Made by a program: the position numbers and the translations under genes. The notes beneath the pieces are model-generated. The model did no database searches, had not been told where the DNA came from, and was given only the letters and a program-made list of their open reading frames with translations. Positions 50,376-61,200 of a stretch of DNA of 64,000 nt are shown here, one piece after another. Each line of letters opens with the position of its first letter. Within the stretch, counting starts at the first letter, position 1. This stretch comes from Prosapia bicincta (Eukaryota; Arthropoda; Insecta; Hemiptera; Cercopidae): NCBI GenBank assembly GCA_036971475.1, contig JBAIZL010000001.1, forward strand, positions 286,588,425 to 286,652,424. The letters are read 5' to 3'.

Positions 50376-51989
50376 ATGTAAATAAAAATAAATACTACAT
50401 CCTTTTAAGCAAATTGTAATTTATATAATCATTTTCTACTTACCTGCGAAAGAAGTCCAAACGCATGGAATTATTTTTGAAACTTGATCCTCTAATTCCG
50501 TTGGACTAATAGATATTAGAAATGGAATAACGCTTTGATGACTCCGAATTTCGTTCTAACTCCTACGAATTGAATTCAGGATGAAAGTTCTTGAAGAGAG
50601 AAAAGTAACCAAGTTTTCGTCAGATTTACTAAAAGTGCCAAAGAAAAAGGAAAACAATTTATGATATGCTAAATCAAATCTTATAATTCTGTCCCCGGTT
50701 CAGATATAATTGTTCATTTTTGATGGTTTTCAAAAATTCAATTGTCACTGTTAATATAAAAACAAAAAAAAACCTATGAGTAAATTTTTATGTAATAAAG
50801 AAATTGTTTTAAATATGTTGCACGAATATTATTTAGAACTTGTAAAAGGAGAAGCGTTTCGTAAACTTTGAGGTTAAAAATCAGAAATTATCGTTGGGAA
50901 TGAATTTCCGTACTACAGGGCATGATCTAAAAAAAAAAGAGAATAATACTTACAGTTACTACTTGCACCAGAAGCAGGATCTTTTAGTCAGCAAACAGGA
51001 CGCAAGCTATTTATTTCTTTTCAGTTACATACGTGAAGCGGGATACAAGCCAGATTATTCCGTTATAAGTCTCTCAACTCACTTTGGTAATGAGTAGAAT
51101 TTATTTACTCATAACAATCACAGTAGCAAAATCAATCAACAGCGCCTTCTATTGAGAATAGTGTTGCGTACAACTATTGTCCAGCATGGTTTTATAATGT
51201 AATATAACAGATAATTGTAATAAAAAGGTTAGAAGAAGGTTTAAACTCTCGTATCATGTCTTCATAAGAATTAGAACGTGGAGCACTATTTTACATCGAC
51301 TAAAATTTAATGCCGTAACTATTTTAAATTAAACGTGAGGTAAGTCCTCACCTCCCTGCTGAAAAGTAGTGGTTTGGTTACACCTATGCTCTTATCTCAA
51401 GCTATCTTAATCTCCCAGTAGTAAGTGGGAGGCTCTTTTGGTTAAGAGCAGGTTAACAACTGAGTAACAAAGCAACTTTTCTGCATAGACACCCTGCTTA
51501 GTCACACAAGATTCAACACAATATTCCTGCCTTCGCCAATAGAGAGCAGGTCTGCTTTAGATAAGCGTCCTTTCCAATTCGACGCTCAAAAATCTCAGAT
51601 CTCAAACTAGGGTATTAATATGTTTTTCGCTTGGCACTACCTAATCCAATCTTCGCATCCCTCTTTTTATAAGGAGGTGACACTTCCTAGAGCGTAGATC
51701 TACTGGCGTATGCTACCTTGCAGTCATGTCACGATACCTACTATGACATCAATCCACGACAAGGAATTTCTTACGAAAAAACTGATTTTCTTACAACTGC
51801 AATCAAAATCTTGTTCTCCTAATCCCTAGTTCATATAAACCACTATGCTAGAAGTCCTAGTTAGTTTTGCATCGTTTTTTTACATCGATCACTTCATCTT
51901 TCGCTAAAGCCATGATCAGAGCTCTCAAGTACGATTATCTGGCTGGTATCCAAGTGCCAAGGGATCGAAGGCAGGCCGCACCGAGTTTG
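50376..51989. other. spacer, no gene seen
   Basis: AT-rich to 51340, then mixed. A 67-codon frame at 50894-51097 has no motif. Confidence 0.45.
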
Positions 51990-52530
51990 CTCATCGTTGT
52001 AACATCTCCGTTATTACCGACAATATAAACATAATAACGCCTTAGAAATCCAAATTTAGGTGTAAACAGCTGATGTCTAGAGTTTCTAGTGGTCACCGAG
52101 GATGTAAACACAATGTAGTTTTTAGACAACCAAATTAAGAAGCAAACAGTCTATATCTAGAGCATCTCGTGGTCACCGATGATGTAAACAAATAACGCCT
52201 TCAGAAATCCACATTTAGGTGTAAACAGCTGATGTCTAGAGCTCTAGAGTCTAGAGTCAGTTAAAGCCATCGAACAGCCTCAAAATGCACCATTTTCCAT
52301 CTAATTTTCAAAAACCCTTTCCATGAGGGGGGCTATTTCATACCTCAATACCCTCCCCTGGTTAATCCCCCTCCAAATAAATTTTTCAACCCAGACACCA
52401 CACATTCGTGTGGCCCACGACCTGGCCCGAAGATTGAGTCCCCCCCCCCAACTTTGTAAGTTGGAGAGCTCTGATCTAGAGTATCCCGTGGTCACCGATG
52501 TTGTAAACACAATGTGGATAATAGTAAAGT
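51990..52530 (+). repeat. about 79-bp tandem repeat interrupted by an insertion
   Basis: Units run from GTAAACA through CCTTAGAAATCCAAATTTAG and CAGCTGATGTCTAGAG to CGTGGTCACCGATGAT, and repeat about three times in 51990-52245. The array stops inside a unit at TCTAGAG, is broken by about 225 bp of unrelated, C-rich sequence, and resumes with CTAGAGTATCCCGTGGTCAC (from about 52474). CTCTAGAG and GAGCTCTGATCTAGAG at the joints suggest a target duplication, but its exact length is unclear. Confidence 0.75.
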
Positions 52531-52578
52531 GGATGACAATTGATGTTAATACAGTTTCTTCAAACATTTTTTCAGTAA

Positions 52579-52761
52579 TTAAATTTTAAAAACTTTGATG
52601 CCCCAATCGGATTTGAACTGAATAACTACGTGTTTGAAATCCATCACATTGGGACAGCCAACCTTCTCATAGCTAGAAATCAACTACCTAAAGATGTATA
52701 TGAAATTATAAGAGAAAGGTTCCTTGCAATAATGAAGCATTACGAGAGATGGATAGAATAA
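52579..52761 (+). other. 60-codon open frame without early ATG, protein-like
   Basis: After TAA at 52576-52578 the frame stays open to TAA at 52759. Residues in order include P-I-G-F-E-L-N-N-Y, H-H-I-G-T-A-N-L-L-I-A-R-N-Q-L-P and I-M-K-H-Y-E-R-W-I-E, a mix of hydrophobic and charged residues unlike nearby low-complexity frames. A pyrimidine tract with CAG lies at 52567-52575, so it could be a terminal exon or a transposon fragment. I do not recognise the family. On the opposite strand the same bases faintly resemble tRNA A and B boxes, but the T stem does not pair. Confidence 0.25.
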
Positions 52762-54207
52762 GAAATTTATAGATCACCATCAACTTCATAAATTAGAAAC
52801 GAAAAAAAAGAAAGCGAATAAATAGTAACAAACTAATAATCCAACTCCATATACTGTATAGAGAGGATCATAGAAAATTGCAAGGAAATTCGTGCCGCTC
52901 TATATTGTGATCTTTTCATATGTTTATACGTATTTATATTATTTGTAATAGTTATTTATAATTATTTTAAAAAACTGTTTTACCTCAGTACGAATTAAAT
53001 TAAATTTTGTTCCTATGTTACATGTTTTACATTAAATTTGTTCACATAAATAAGCAAAGCCCTCGCCTCTCTAAGTGAAGTGAACCTTTGATTCTGAGTA
53101 ATCTTCGATCACATGAATTGTAACTCCCATAAAAGCAAATAGACTTCTATAAATAATAAAACAGATGCCAACTAATTTAGTCGCTTAGTAATAAAACATA
53201 AAACTTATTAAACAGATGTAGTAAAGGAGATCTGGTGCCCGTTTAGTATGATACAATATTCCAGTGACGTACTCGAGCAGATGTAAGAGTCATTTTACGA
53301 CCCTGTGTAAAATGTTAACCCACAGATAACTGTTGTAAAGCTTTCAAGTGCAGCCATTTGAGTTTAAAGCTTTTTGATCCAGTCGGAATAAATCGAGCAT
53401 AACGCAGACTCTGCGCTAAAGTTGCACTCGTTCAAAGTTGTTTTCGTTTTGAATAAACGTTTCAAGTATAGCGGGGGGGGGGGGAATTATTGACAGTAGG
53501 TCCTATTATCTGTATTCTACGGCCTTTACACTTTGAATTAGTTTATTACATTTTACAATTTTTATAAAACTGTGTCATAGTCCAGTCAGTTTTAAAAACA
53601 TTTTCGGTAAAACAAAATTTAAATTTAGACACCAATACATAATGTAATCTTGAGGAATAACAATATTTTGATTACGTCTTACATAACTCCAAACTATTTA
53701 TAATACAAGATTTGAGTAGTATTATGTCAGCACTGGTACATATTAAACAAACACATTGTCGTCCAACAGCGTGTTTGCGGATTTGAGACGTTGAGCCAAA
53801 TACCTATCTGAAGGATCATTTCATCTAGTTCTATTCGAATTGTTTAATAAATCATTGGAGATCATAGACCTAATTTCCTCTTTTTCAATGTGATTTAGTG
53901 GACTAGAGTAAGAGTTTAATCATTACTCGATATTTTTGACAAATTCTATTGATACACTTTTGTTTTTTTAAGAAAACATATTATATTGATTTAAAGTAAT
54001 TACAAAATTAAGGCTAGTTCTGATAACTACGATTGAGCGCAGCACCTCGCGGAATAACTAATTCAGTCCAACGTAGAGATAATAGATTCACGACGGACAG
54101 ATCAGAAAGAACTCCTGTACGACCAGGGTGTTAACTATATACTGAACGTAATACGTAGTCCTTCAGTATTTTGTAATAGCAAAGTTCAGGAGACGCAGTG
54201 TAAAATA
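52762..54207. other. AT-rich spacer
   Basis: A G run lies near 53473-53484. No gene seen. Confidence 0.5.
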
Positions 54208-54219
54208 TATATATATGTA

Positions 54220-54267
<48 letters not shown>

Positions 54268-54271
54268 TGTT

Positions 54272-54338
<67 letters not shown>

Positions 54339-54375
54339 ATTTATGTGTGTGTGTGTGTGTGTGTGTGCGTGCGTG

Positions 54376-54411
<36 letters not shown>
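54208..54411 (+). repeat. alternating TG/TA compound microsatellite
   Basis: TATG and TG to about 54277, TA to about 54330, TG to about 54375 with GTGC, then TA to about 54410. Confidence 0.97.
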
Positions 54412-54413
<2 letters not shown>

Positions 54414-55987
54414 TGGTTAAAGTATTACGTTAATAACAACAAAAAATAGTTAATTAAACTCAGGAAAAAAAATTAAAATACTGTATATAAATTATATTGA
54501 AAGATTAGTAAAATCAATCGCCTTCAACTAACTGATTATACTTGTTGGACACTAAAAAGTTTTATTTTTAGTGGAGTTGTAACAAAGTTCTGTATTTAAT
54601 TATATATATATTGTTATTTGTGTCCAACAGTAAATCTGATTCCAAGATACGGACAATCCATGATACGGACCGAGATAGAGACTGCACAATCCAAGACCTG
54701 GGCCATAATTATCAACCACATCACTTTGTATCATACAGTCGTACTCTGCTTGTTTCAGGACCCTATAACGTCAATTAATTAAGTGTATTTATAAGTAATG
54801 GGAATAAATTAATCCGTAGTGTTCCTTTTACTAAAGAGTTATTTTTCTAATTTTTCTGCCGTTCGAATTGGATCCAAGCTCCAGTGTAGAGATGGAGCTA
54901 CAGAACGCCGCCACTGTTGAGACGACCCGGCCAGTGTATTTCAATAACTAATAATTAATTTTATACATTATAACTTAACTTTTGTTATAATTATAATTTA
55001 TTTTTAATGTTATGTATTTACCTTACGTATCTAATGTCACACCTTCAGGTTTATAAAGAATTAACAATCTTATAAATTTTAAACATAACTTGCATTTATT
55101 TCTTTACACATTATACTAAATTTATATTGATATTTTGCAGTGACAGGATTGATATCTTAACTAACAGTTATAAGAGGTGGACTTTTGAGGCTTTAGAATT
55201 CTAATAAAATAACATAACAAAGATAATAAATTCAGTATTAAAATTTTATAGTTACTCTCGGGTCGCTATTACGGGAACTTTGCTTCTTAAATTAGAAATG
55301 GTGAAACTAGATTGATTTTTATAAATTGTAATGAAATTAAAATTGTTCTGAACTTTACTAAAATATAGATGTCTGTTGGCTAAACTTATATCTAAAGAAT
55401 ACTTATGGTTTTGTAGAGCTCATGGAATCTTGGCCTTGGTTACCTTCTACGTTTACACTTGACACCAAAAAACTTACTTTTTATATTTCTTTAAAAAAAA
55501 CTTTTACGTTGCACTTTTTTAAAATTTACTTATAAAAAAACTCTTTACTTAATTTAACAATTTACTCCCTTTACAACACTGCCATCCTTGTCCCCACCAA
55601 TCCGTCTGCCTTCTTCTGGAGTTCCCTTAAAACCTTTCAAACTTCTCCTGATCATTTAGTTTTTATTGAAATCTCTAATCCTCTCTCTACCAATATGTTC
55701 ATTGTAGTTTCCCACAGTTTCCACAATTAGCCTAACTTAACGGTACCGAGTTATTTTCCCAGGCTATATCGGCCGCTGGATTTTCCCGTCTTAACAAGCT
55801 GGACCCTTCTATTGTCAAATGCAGGCACACAGTTTATAGCTTTCCTGGAAAAGGATAATGAAATGGTACCTGCTTTGTCGGCACTTAACCAACTATTTCT
55901 GTCTTCTTTGCTTAGCCCTACAGATAATTATATATGCTACTAACTGAAATTACTCTAAAGCCTCGTACTTAAGTTATAACATATATA
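54412..55987. other. AT-rich spacer
   Basis: No gene seen. Mixed-composition stretch at about 55560-55900 without an open frame. Confidence 0.5.
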
Positions 55988-56111
55988 TAATAAATTTAAA
56001 ATATTTCAAAAACAAGAATACTTTTAATGAATATATTTATTCCTTACAATATATGAGAATAAATATATTCATTAAAAGTATTCTTGTTTTTAAAATATTT
56101 TTAATTTATTA
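55988..56111. mobile_element. 55-bp inverted repeat unit, same end family as 15.35 kb
   Basis: The left arm (55988-56042) and right arm (56057-56111) match inverted at 53 of 55 positions around the 14-bp centre CTTACAATATATGA. The ATTTCAAAAACAAGAATACT block matches the ends of the 15.35-15.57 kb unit and the 13.07 kb sequence. The hammerhead-like interior is absent, so this looks like a deletion derivative. A TA array follows at 56146-56193. Confidence 0.8.
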
Positions 56112-56143
56112 ACTATATTACAAGAAAACATATCACCATATTT

Positions 56144-56145
<2 letters not shown>

Positions 56146-56193
<48 letters not shown>
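56146..56193. repeat. (TA)n microsatellite
   Basis: Pure TA next to the inverted-repeat unit. Confidence 0.97.
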
Positions 56194-56198
<5 letters not shown>

Positions 56199-56428
56199 AT
56201 TTATATTAACCCCGTAATATATTTTCAAGTTAAATCAGAGAGACATAGTAGATTATGAAATTCATGTTATGCACTTGTATTGTAAAAACAGAAAATATAA
56301 TATGACCTTTGCTTCAGTTTGCGTAAAGGCTGTTTTACCTGAGCTCTTGTAAGATCCCCGATAGGACTTCAGAGACCCAAGCAGGATTCCTAAGGTAAAG
56401 TGTTGGTGTTAACCATTATAATATGTAA

Positions 56429-57240
56429 GGTAATAGTTTGCCTGTCTGGGAGAGATAGCGAGAAGGGGAACACACGGGACCCGGATTGCTTTTTTCTCCG
56501 ACAGTCAGGCAGCAATTAAGGCACGAAACGGACATGTGGTCACCATATGGCCATAGTCAGGGAGTGCCTAAATAACCTACAAGCCCTGGCAAGGCAAAAT
56601 CAAATCAAGATAGGTTGGGTGCCAGGGCATAGGGGAATACTTGGAAATGAAGCCGCAGATGCGCTGGCCAGAGAGGGGTCTTCGACTCCACTGATTGGAC
56701 CGGAGCCTGCGGTAGGTATTTCCAAATCCATGGTCAAGATGGCAGTGCGAAAGTGGATGGCTGAAAGACACTGTGAGCACTGGATTAGGGCTGAAGGGAT
56801 GAGACACAGTAAGCTAACCCTTAGGAAACCTTCCTTGGGGATGCAGAAGAGTCTCATCTATCTGTCTAGGCAGGAATTGAGGATAGCCACAGGTCTACTC
56901 ACGGGACACGATGGACTAAGGAAACATCTGCATAAAATGGGTATCTACAAAGATGAACCAGTGTGCAGATTATGCGGGCAGTAACTGGAGACTGCCACAC
57001 ACATTATTTACAGATGTGAAGCACTTGCCGAGAGGCGCTTCAACCTCTTTGGTGATGGAACGGCTCTGGTGGATGCTGAAGGTAAAACACTAGTCAGGAA
57101 ACTCCTAAACCTGGTAAGAGGGAAGTGGCTATTTGACTAGATCAGGGAGGTAAGTACAATATACCTTAAGGTAGCAGTGCTTCGGGCAGTTTAAAACCCG
57201 CTCCCAAGCTAGAAAAAAAAAAAAAAAAAGGTAATAGTTT
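56429..57240 (+). mobile_element. 5'-truncated non-LTR retrotransposon insertion
   Basis: Target duplication GGTAATAGTTT is present at 56429-56439 and 57230-57240. The insert (56440-57229) ends in a pure A tail at 57213-57229. It starts abruptly inside the RNase H domain, as expected from incomplete target-primed reverse transcription. The 3' UTR runs from 57141 to the tail. A clean target duplication suggests a fairly recent insertion, although the coding part already carries a frameshift and a stop. Confidence 0.93.
56440..57140 (+). pseudogene. LINE ORF2 C-terminus: RNase H domain and Cys/His tail
   Basis: RNase H removes the RNA strand during reverse transcription. The frame begins at the truncation (A-C-L-G-E-I-A) and reaches F-F-S-D-S-Q-A-A-I-K, with a catalytic Asp of the RNase H fold. 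A frameshift follows near 56540. The next frame carries W-V-P-G-H-R-G-I-L-G-N-E-A-A-D-A-L-A-R (from about 56608), the C-terminal RNase H block. Downstream is V-C-R-L-C-G, an in-frame TAA at 56982-56984, then E-T-A-T-H-I-I-Y-R-C, so the C-x2-C...H-x4-C tail is interrupted by one stop. The frame ends at TAG 57138. This domain order is typical of I/R1/LOA-like insect LINEs; the exact clade is not certain. Confidence 0.9.
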
Positions 57241-57974
57241 TAAAAGAATTGTTCCGCCGACCACGGCCCTGAGTCATAACCCCATCCTCCCGAAGAGGCG
57301 GGACACACTATAATAGACCTTTATTATAAGTAAATATTAAATCTTTTATTTATTGTAACATTACTATTTAAGAAAAACGTTACCTTATAAACAACAAAAA
57401 CGACATATTAAAATTTTTAATTATAACTATATTTTTTTAAATTTAAAAGGTACATTTTAATTTGTCAATATTCAATAGTTCGTTACATATTGGTTATGAT
57501 CTCACGTAACCACAAGTGTACCACAGTATGACTATGTAATACATATACATTTTCGTTACCATGTTAAATTAACATGGTTCCCTCTAAATTAAGCCGCAGT
57601 GTATTCTTATACAATTTATCCTTCTTTCCTAAACCTTTCAGGACATAAGATACGTTACTACAAAATAACTCAAGGTAACTTATTTCTGGGTTAAATGAAT
57701 GCGCGACTGTTCGTTTGTTCAAATGCAACTGGGTAAATTCAATAAGTAATCTCGAAGGACGTGGCCAATATCCAGCTGTCTCAGACACATCCTGGCCTTA
57801 TTAGATATTCATGGGCTGGGATTTCAAAGGTTAGCGTGCAAAGTTGCACCACTTTTGATGACGTCAAGATGAAATGAGTTTTAAATGTGATTAGGTTGTA
57901 AGATGAAATTGGTTTAGTAGAGCTGGCAAAGTGTTGACGAAATTATTACAATCTGGTTACTGACAAGAAGTAAC
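57241..57974. other. AT-rich spacer
   Basis: No gene seen. A mixed patch at 57250-57310 has no identifiable feature. Confidence 0.5.
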
Positions 57975-58160
57975 CTTTGACGAATCTCTTTGTTAGATTA
58001 CGTATTTTAGTTTTATAGGAAAATAACCGTAGCATCATAGCCGTAGCATATACTATTATATATTATAGTATATACTGTTGAAGTCTATCTTATGTAGACT
58101 TTGGCAAATCTCTTCATTAGATTTAATATTTTAGTTAAGAGAAAAATAACCGTAGCACCG
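57975..58160 (+). repeat. diverged two-copy tandem duplication, about 120 bp
   Basis: AATCTCTTTGTTAGATTACG...GAAAATAACCGTAGCATC (57975-58036) recurs as AATCTCTTCATTAGATTTAA...GAAAAATAACCGTAGCACC (about 58108-58159). Between them is a 9-bp perfect inverted repeat ATATACTAT/ATAGTATAT (58048-58073). Confidence 0.75.
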
Positions 58161-58424
58161 ACGTGAGGCGCGATGTGCGTCAGGATTGGACGTTTAAGTG
58201 ACATTTCTACGAACTCATCTTCGAAGAATAAATTTCAATCTTAATCTTTAAGTTTTTGTCTGGAATTGAAAAGGAATATCCAACGTTAAGCAAGAAAGCA
58301 TTCCGCGCTAATATTCCGTCTGTTAGTCTTACCTCTGTAATCACGGTCGTTCTGCTGTTGCCGTGGTAAAAGCAAAGTATAAAACTAACCTTGACATTGA
58401 AAAGGAAAATAATGGTTGTTTTAA

Positions 58425-58820
58425 TAACAAATAATATGAGAAAAAAATGTTTAATTCAATTTCTACTTAGTTCAACAACAACAATATTATTTGAGTTACT
58501 TTTTATTATAATTACAATTTTAATGTAAATATAGTAACATAATCTATCCTTTAAACAACTGTTCTACCACATAACCTTTAACATAAAATCAGCTGTTTTA
58601 TGAAACCATATGATATCACTTATTTTAAGCCAACTGGGAAAGAGTAAATGTATTACATATCTCGCTCCTTTTATGAAAATTGTTTCTCTCATATAAAATT
58701 AAAATTAACCAATTTAATTTAACTAATGAATTGATCTTCGAAAAAACTAAATTGGCATCAAGTGCTATCCTCTAAAAGTATAAAAGAAGATTAAAAGGTA
58801 TTTTATTAACGATTTAAAAT

Positions 58821-58830
<10 letters not shown>
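58425..58830 (+). repeat. dispersed repeat family Z, copy 2
   Basis: Partner of 33050-33530 in the same orientation. Ends in a TA array where copy 1 has TATATATACATA. Confidence 0.8.
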
Positions 58831-58910
<80 letters not shown>

Positions 58911-58920
58911 AGGTAGGGAG
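58824..58920 (+). repeat. (TA)n(GA)n microsatellite
   Basis: TA to 58850, AG to about 58904, then GGGA-type imperfect units. Confidence 0.97.
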
Positions 58921-59805
58921 AGTGTGAAATAATAGGAGGAATAGAAAAATAGCGTCAAGATATGATAGACAGGCCAAGGATATACAGTTTCCCACTTAAT
59001 CGAACAATCTGAACTGTTTTGTTCTGCACAAAGTAAGAATTGTTCATGAAGAAATGTTACTTTTTATTTGTGATAGTGCACAGTGTTGTACATAACAGTA
59101 AAATTGGTAAATTAGTTTTTTTAAGATTAGAGAGCTGCTATGCTATTTTAATTTTCATCCAGTGAACAGATATTTTAATAACAAGGAAAAATTATTTTAT
59201 TGTCATTTCGCGAATAAAACTACTACATACTGTTATTTTCAGCAGAGGTCAGTGCATTGCTCAATGCTGTATGTCCAAAGGACAAGACATATTGTTTATT
59301 CTGGTTCTGTGGTGTGGCATTGTCCATAAAGTAGTTGTTAATTATGAAGCCAATATAATATTTTACTGTGAGTGTTTTTAGTCATTTAGAATGTATTGTG
59401 GGTGGTTCTGTGATGTTTGTATAATTCGAAGGGTACTCAATATTTATATTTTATATTGACTCACAGCACTGGACAAATTTGCATAGAAATAAATTGTTTC
59501 TAGTACGAAACGCGCCTTCTGAAAAACATCATTAAGTGGTGGTTTTCCCAAGTGATATCAATAAATAAATTATTAAAAAAACCCCAAGATGTACAACACA
59601 AAAACTGCAAGGTAAAAGTTTTTTGGTGACATGTCCACTACCAAGGGTCAAGCCGAAACTAAGCGTCTATTGGCAATTTTAACAATTGTGTAAACTTTTC
59701 TAAGAGATATAGTGGTATGTGTTTGTGCTGTATTGAATAGAATAGCAATAAAAAATTAAATGATAAATATTTACTAGAATAAAATAATGTCCTTAAGGCA
59801 TCGCC
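58921..59805. other. AT-rich spacer
   Basis: No gene seen. Confidence 0.5.
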
Positions 59806-59866
59806 AGAAAATATTATTACATCAGGGGAGCCAGAGGTTACAAACGTTTGGGAACCACAGTCTATA
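59806..59866 (-). mobile_element. possible hAT-type transposon end
   Basis: On the minus strand GACTGTGGTTCCCAAACGTT followed by TAACCTCTGGCTCCCC resembles the common hAT terminus CAGTGGTTCCCAAACTTT. The opposite end was not found in the following 700 bp, so this may be a fragment. Confidence 0.4.
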
Positions 59867-60742
59867 ACAATGTAATCCCTGATATTTGTTTGCCCCGGAG
59901 AGCACATATCCGTTATTAGTCAGGATTGCCTTTATAGAATATATAATAAAAAGACCCTTTGTGACGCTGTAATAAGGGCATAACTCTTCCCGTGATCAAA
60001 TACTGAGAGGTTTTCAGAAACACTTATATTTTAATAAATGGGACGAAAATATAATCTTACTTTTAATCTGGACCCTACGTTCGTTTCACTTACGCCAAAA
60101 CTAATGTTCTTTACATTAACAAATTATTGTATCCTTGTTAGATACATTAAGATTTTTTATGCCGTAAAAACCTTCAGTTTATACAAACTTTGGAGTTATT
60201 TATAATTAGCTAAAATGATTGCGCATTATTCCTTGTGACGTCATAATAAAACGTTTCATTTACGCGATACTTAGACTTTATTACTTTTATTACCTCCATT
60301 TTACGACTGCTACATATTAAAGCGTAGGACTGCGAGTTCAAAACAGTCTATGTATCTTACTAATTAAAAAATAAAAATTAAAGAACCGTTTAATTAACTT
60401 GTATAATTGGATTTTATCAAAGAGCAGTTAAAGTACAAAAATAGTTTAATGGAAATAGTTGTTCCCGCAGCTTGTTTCGAATAGCGGCTCCTTAAACGGC
60501 AGGAGTTTTATTGCTACTGGCAGACGGCAAATATGTCAATTCAAGTCTTCAACGTAGGAGTCTTGGTGGACAGTAATGCAGTCTGGTGGACGGTAGTTGC
60601 ACTAAGCAGGGAAGGTTTACATGACGTTAATGTGTGGAAAATCAGGACAGGACAAAACATGCAATTATTCTTTGTGCTTAGTTTGTGAGGTTATGTTAAA
60701 ACAAATAAAAGACATACACAAAACTCATAAATTAATCATTTA
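59867..60742. other. AT-rich spacer
   Basis: No gene seen. A short box-B-like GAGTTCAAAAC occurs at 60334, too degraded to call a tRNA or SINE. Confidence 0.45.
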
Positions 60743-60788
60743 TTGACTCATACGCGTTTCAATGACAGTCATCATCATCAGTGAGTGT
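60743..60788 (-). ncRNA. hammerhead-ribozyme-like motif with intact core
   Basis: Minus strand: ACUCA (60786-60782), perfect core CUGAUGA (60781-60775), UG (60774-60773), stem II AUGA/UCAU with loop CUG (60772-60762), U, GAA (60760-60758), palindrome ACGCGU (60757-60752), A (60751), then UGAGU (60750-60746), which pairs perfectly with ACUCA. Stem II is short and offset. No outward-facing partner is seen to the right. Confidence 0.5.
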
Positions 60789-61089
60789 TGCTACAACAAA
60801 CTCCAACTTACAACTGTAAACAAACCAAACGGTTTAAAAAATTGTGGCACGGTCAATAGAAGGGGTAACTTAAATGACAAATGGAGTGAATTAATGTTCA
60901 AAAATTTACTGATTCAAGTAATTATATGTCATTAAAAAGTCGGTGAACTAGATAAATCTATTTATAGCTTTAACAATCAATTAAATAACTCTACAAAATT
61001 GTATTTAAAATTTATATAAAATAAATGTATAACATAGCAGTATATAATAAAATTGTACTTATACATTTATTGTTTTTGAAACATAAGTA
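60789..61089. other. AT-rich spacer
   Basis: Nothing recognised. Confidence 0.5.
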
Positions 61090-61200
61090 CAGTGATCCCT
61101 CGTTATTCGAGACGGTTATATTCCCTGAACTTACCGCGAATACTGAAACGAACTGTATATGGAAAGGGGAGGGTTACGTTCCTCATAAAAAATGTTAACA
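61090..61200 (+). mobile_element. pogo/Tigger-like transposon terminus
   Basis: Preceded by TA, the sequence CAGTGATCCCTCGTTATTCG with GGGTTACGTTCCTCATAAAA downstream matches the kind of terminus I know from pogo/Tigger-type Tc1/mariner elements and their MITEs. The complementary end was not seen within the window, so the element may be truncated. Confidence 0.5.

Noticed and set aside
50109..50381. 90-codon frame in the GC-richer segment
   Set aside because: No domain, and the length is within chance for this composition.
52595..52670. tRNA-Ser-like pseudogene on the minus strand (A-box-like TGGCTGTCCCAATG and B-box-like AGTTCAAATCC)
   Set aside because: The T stem and acceptor stem do not pair, and the opposite strand reads as a protein-like frame.
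60302..60350. tRNA-derived SINE head near AAAGCGTAGGACTGCGAGTTC
   Set aside because: Only short stretches resemble tRNA; no box A, tail or target duplication found.
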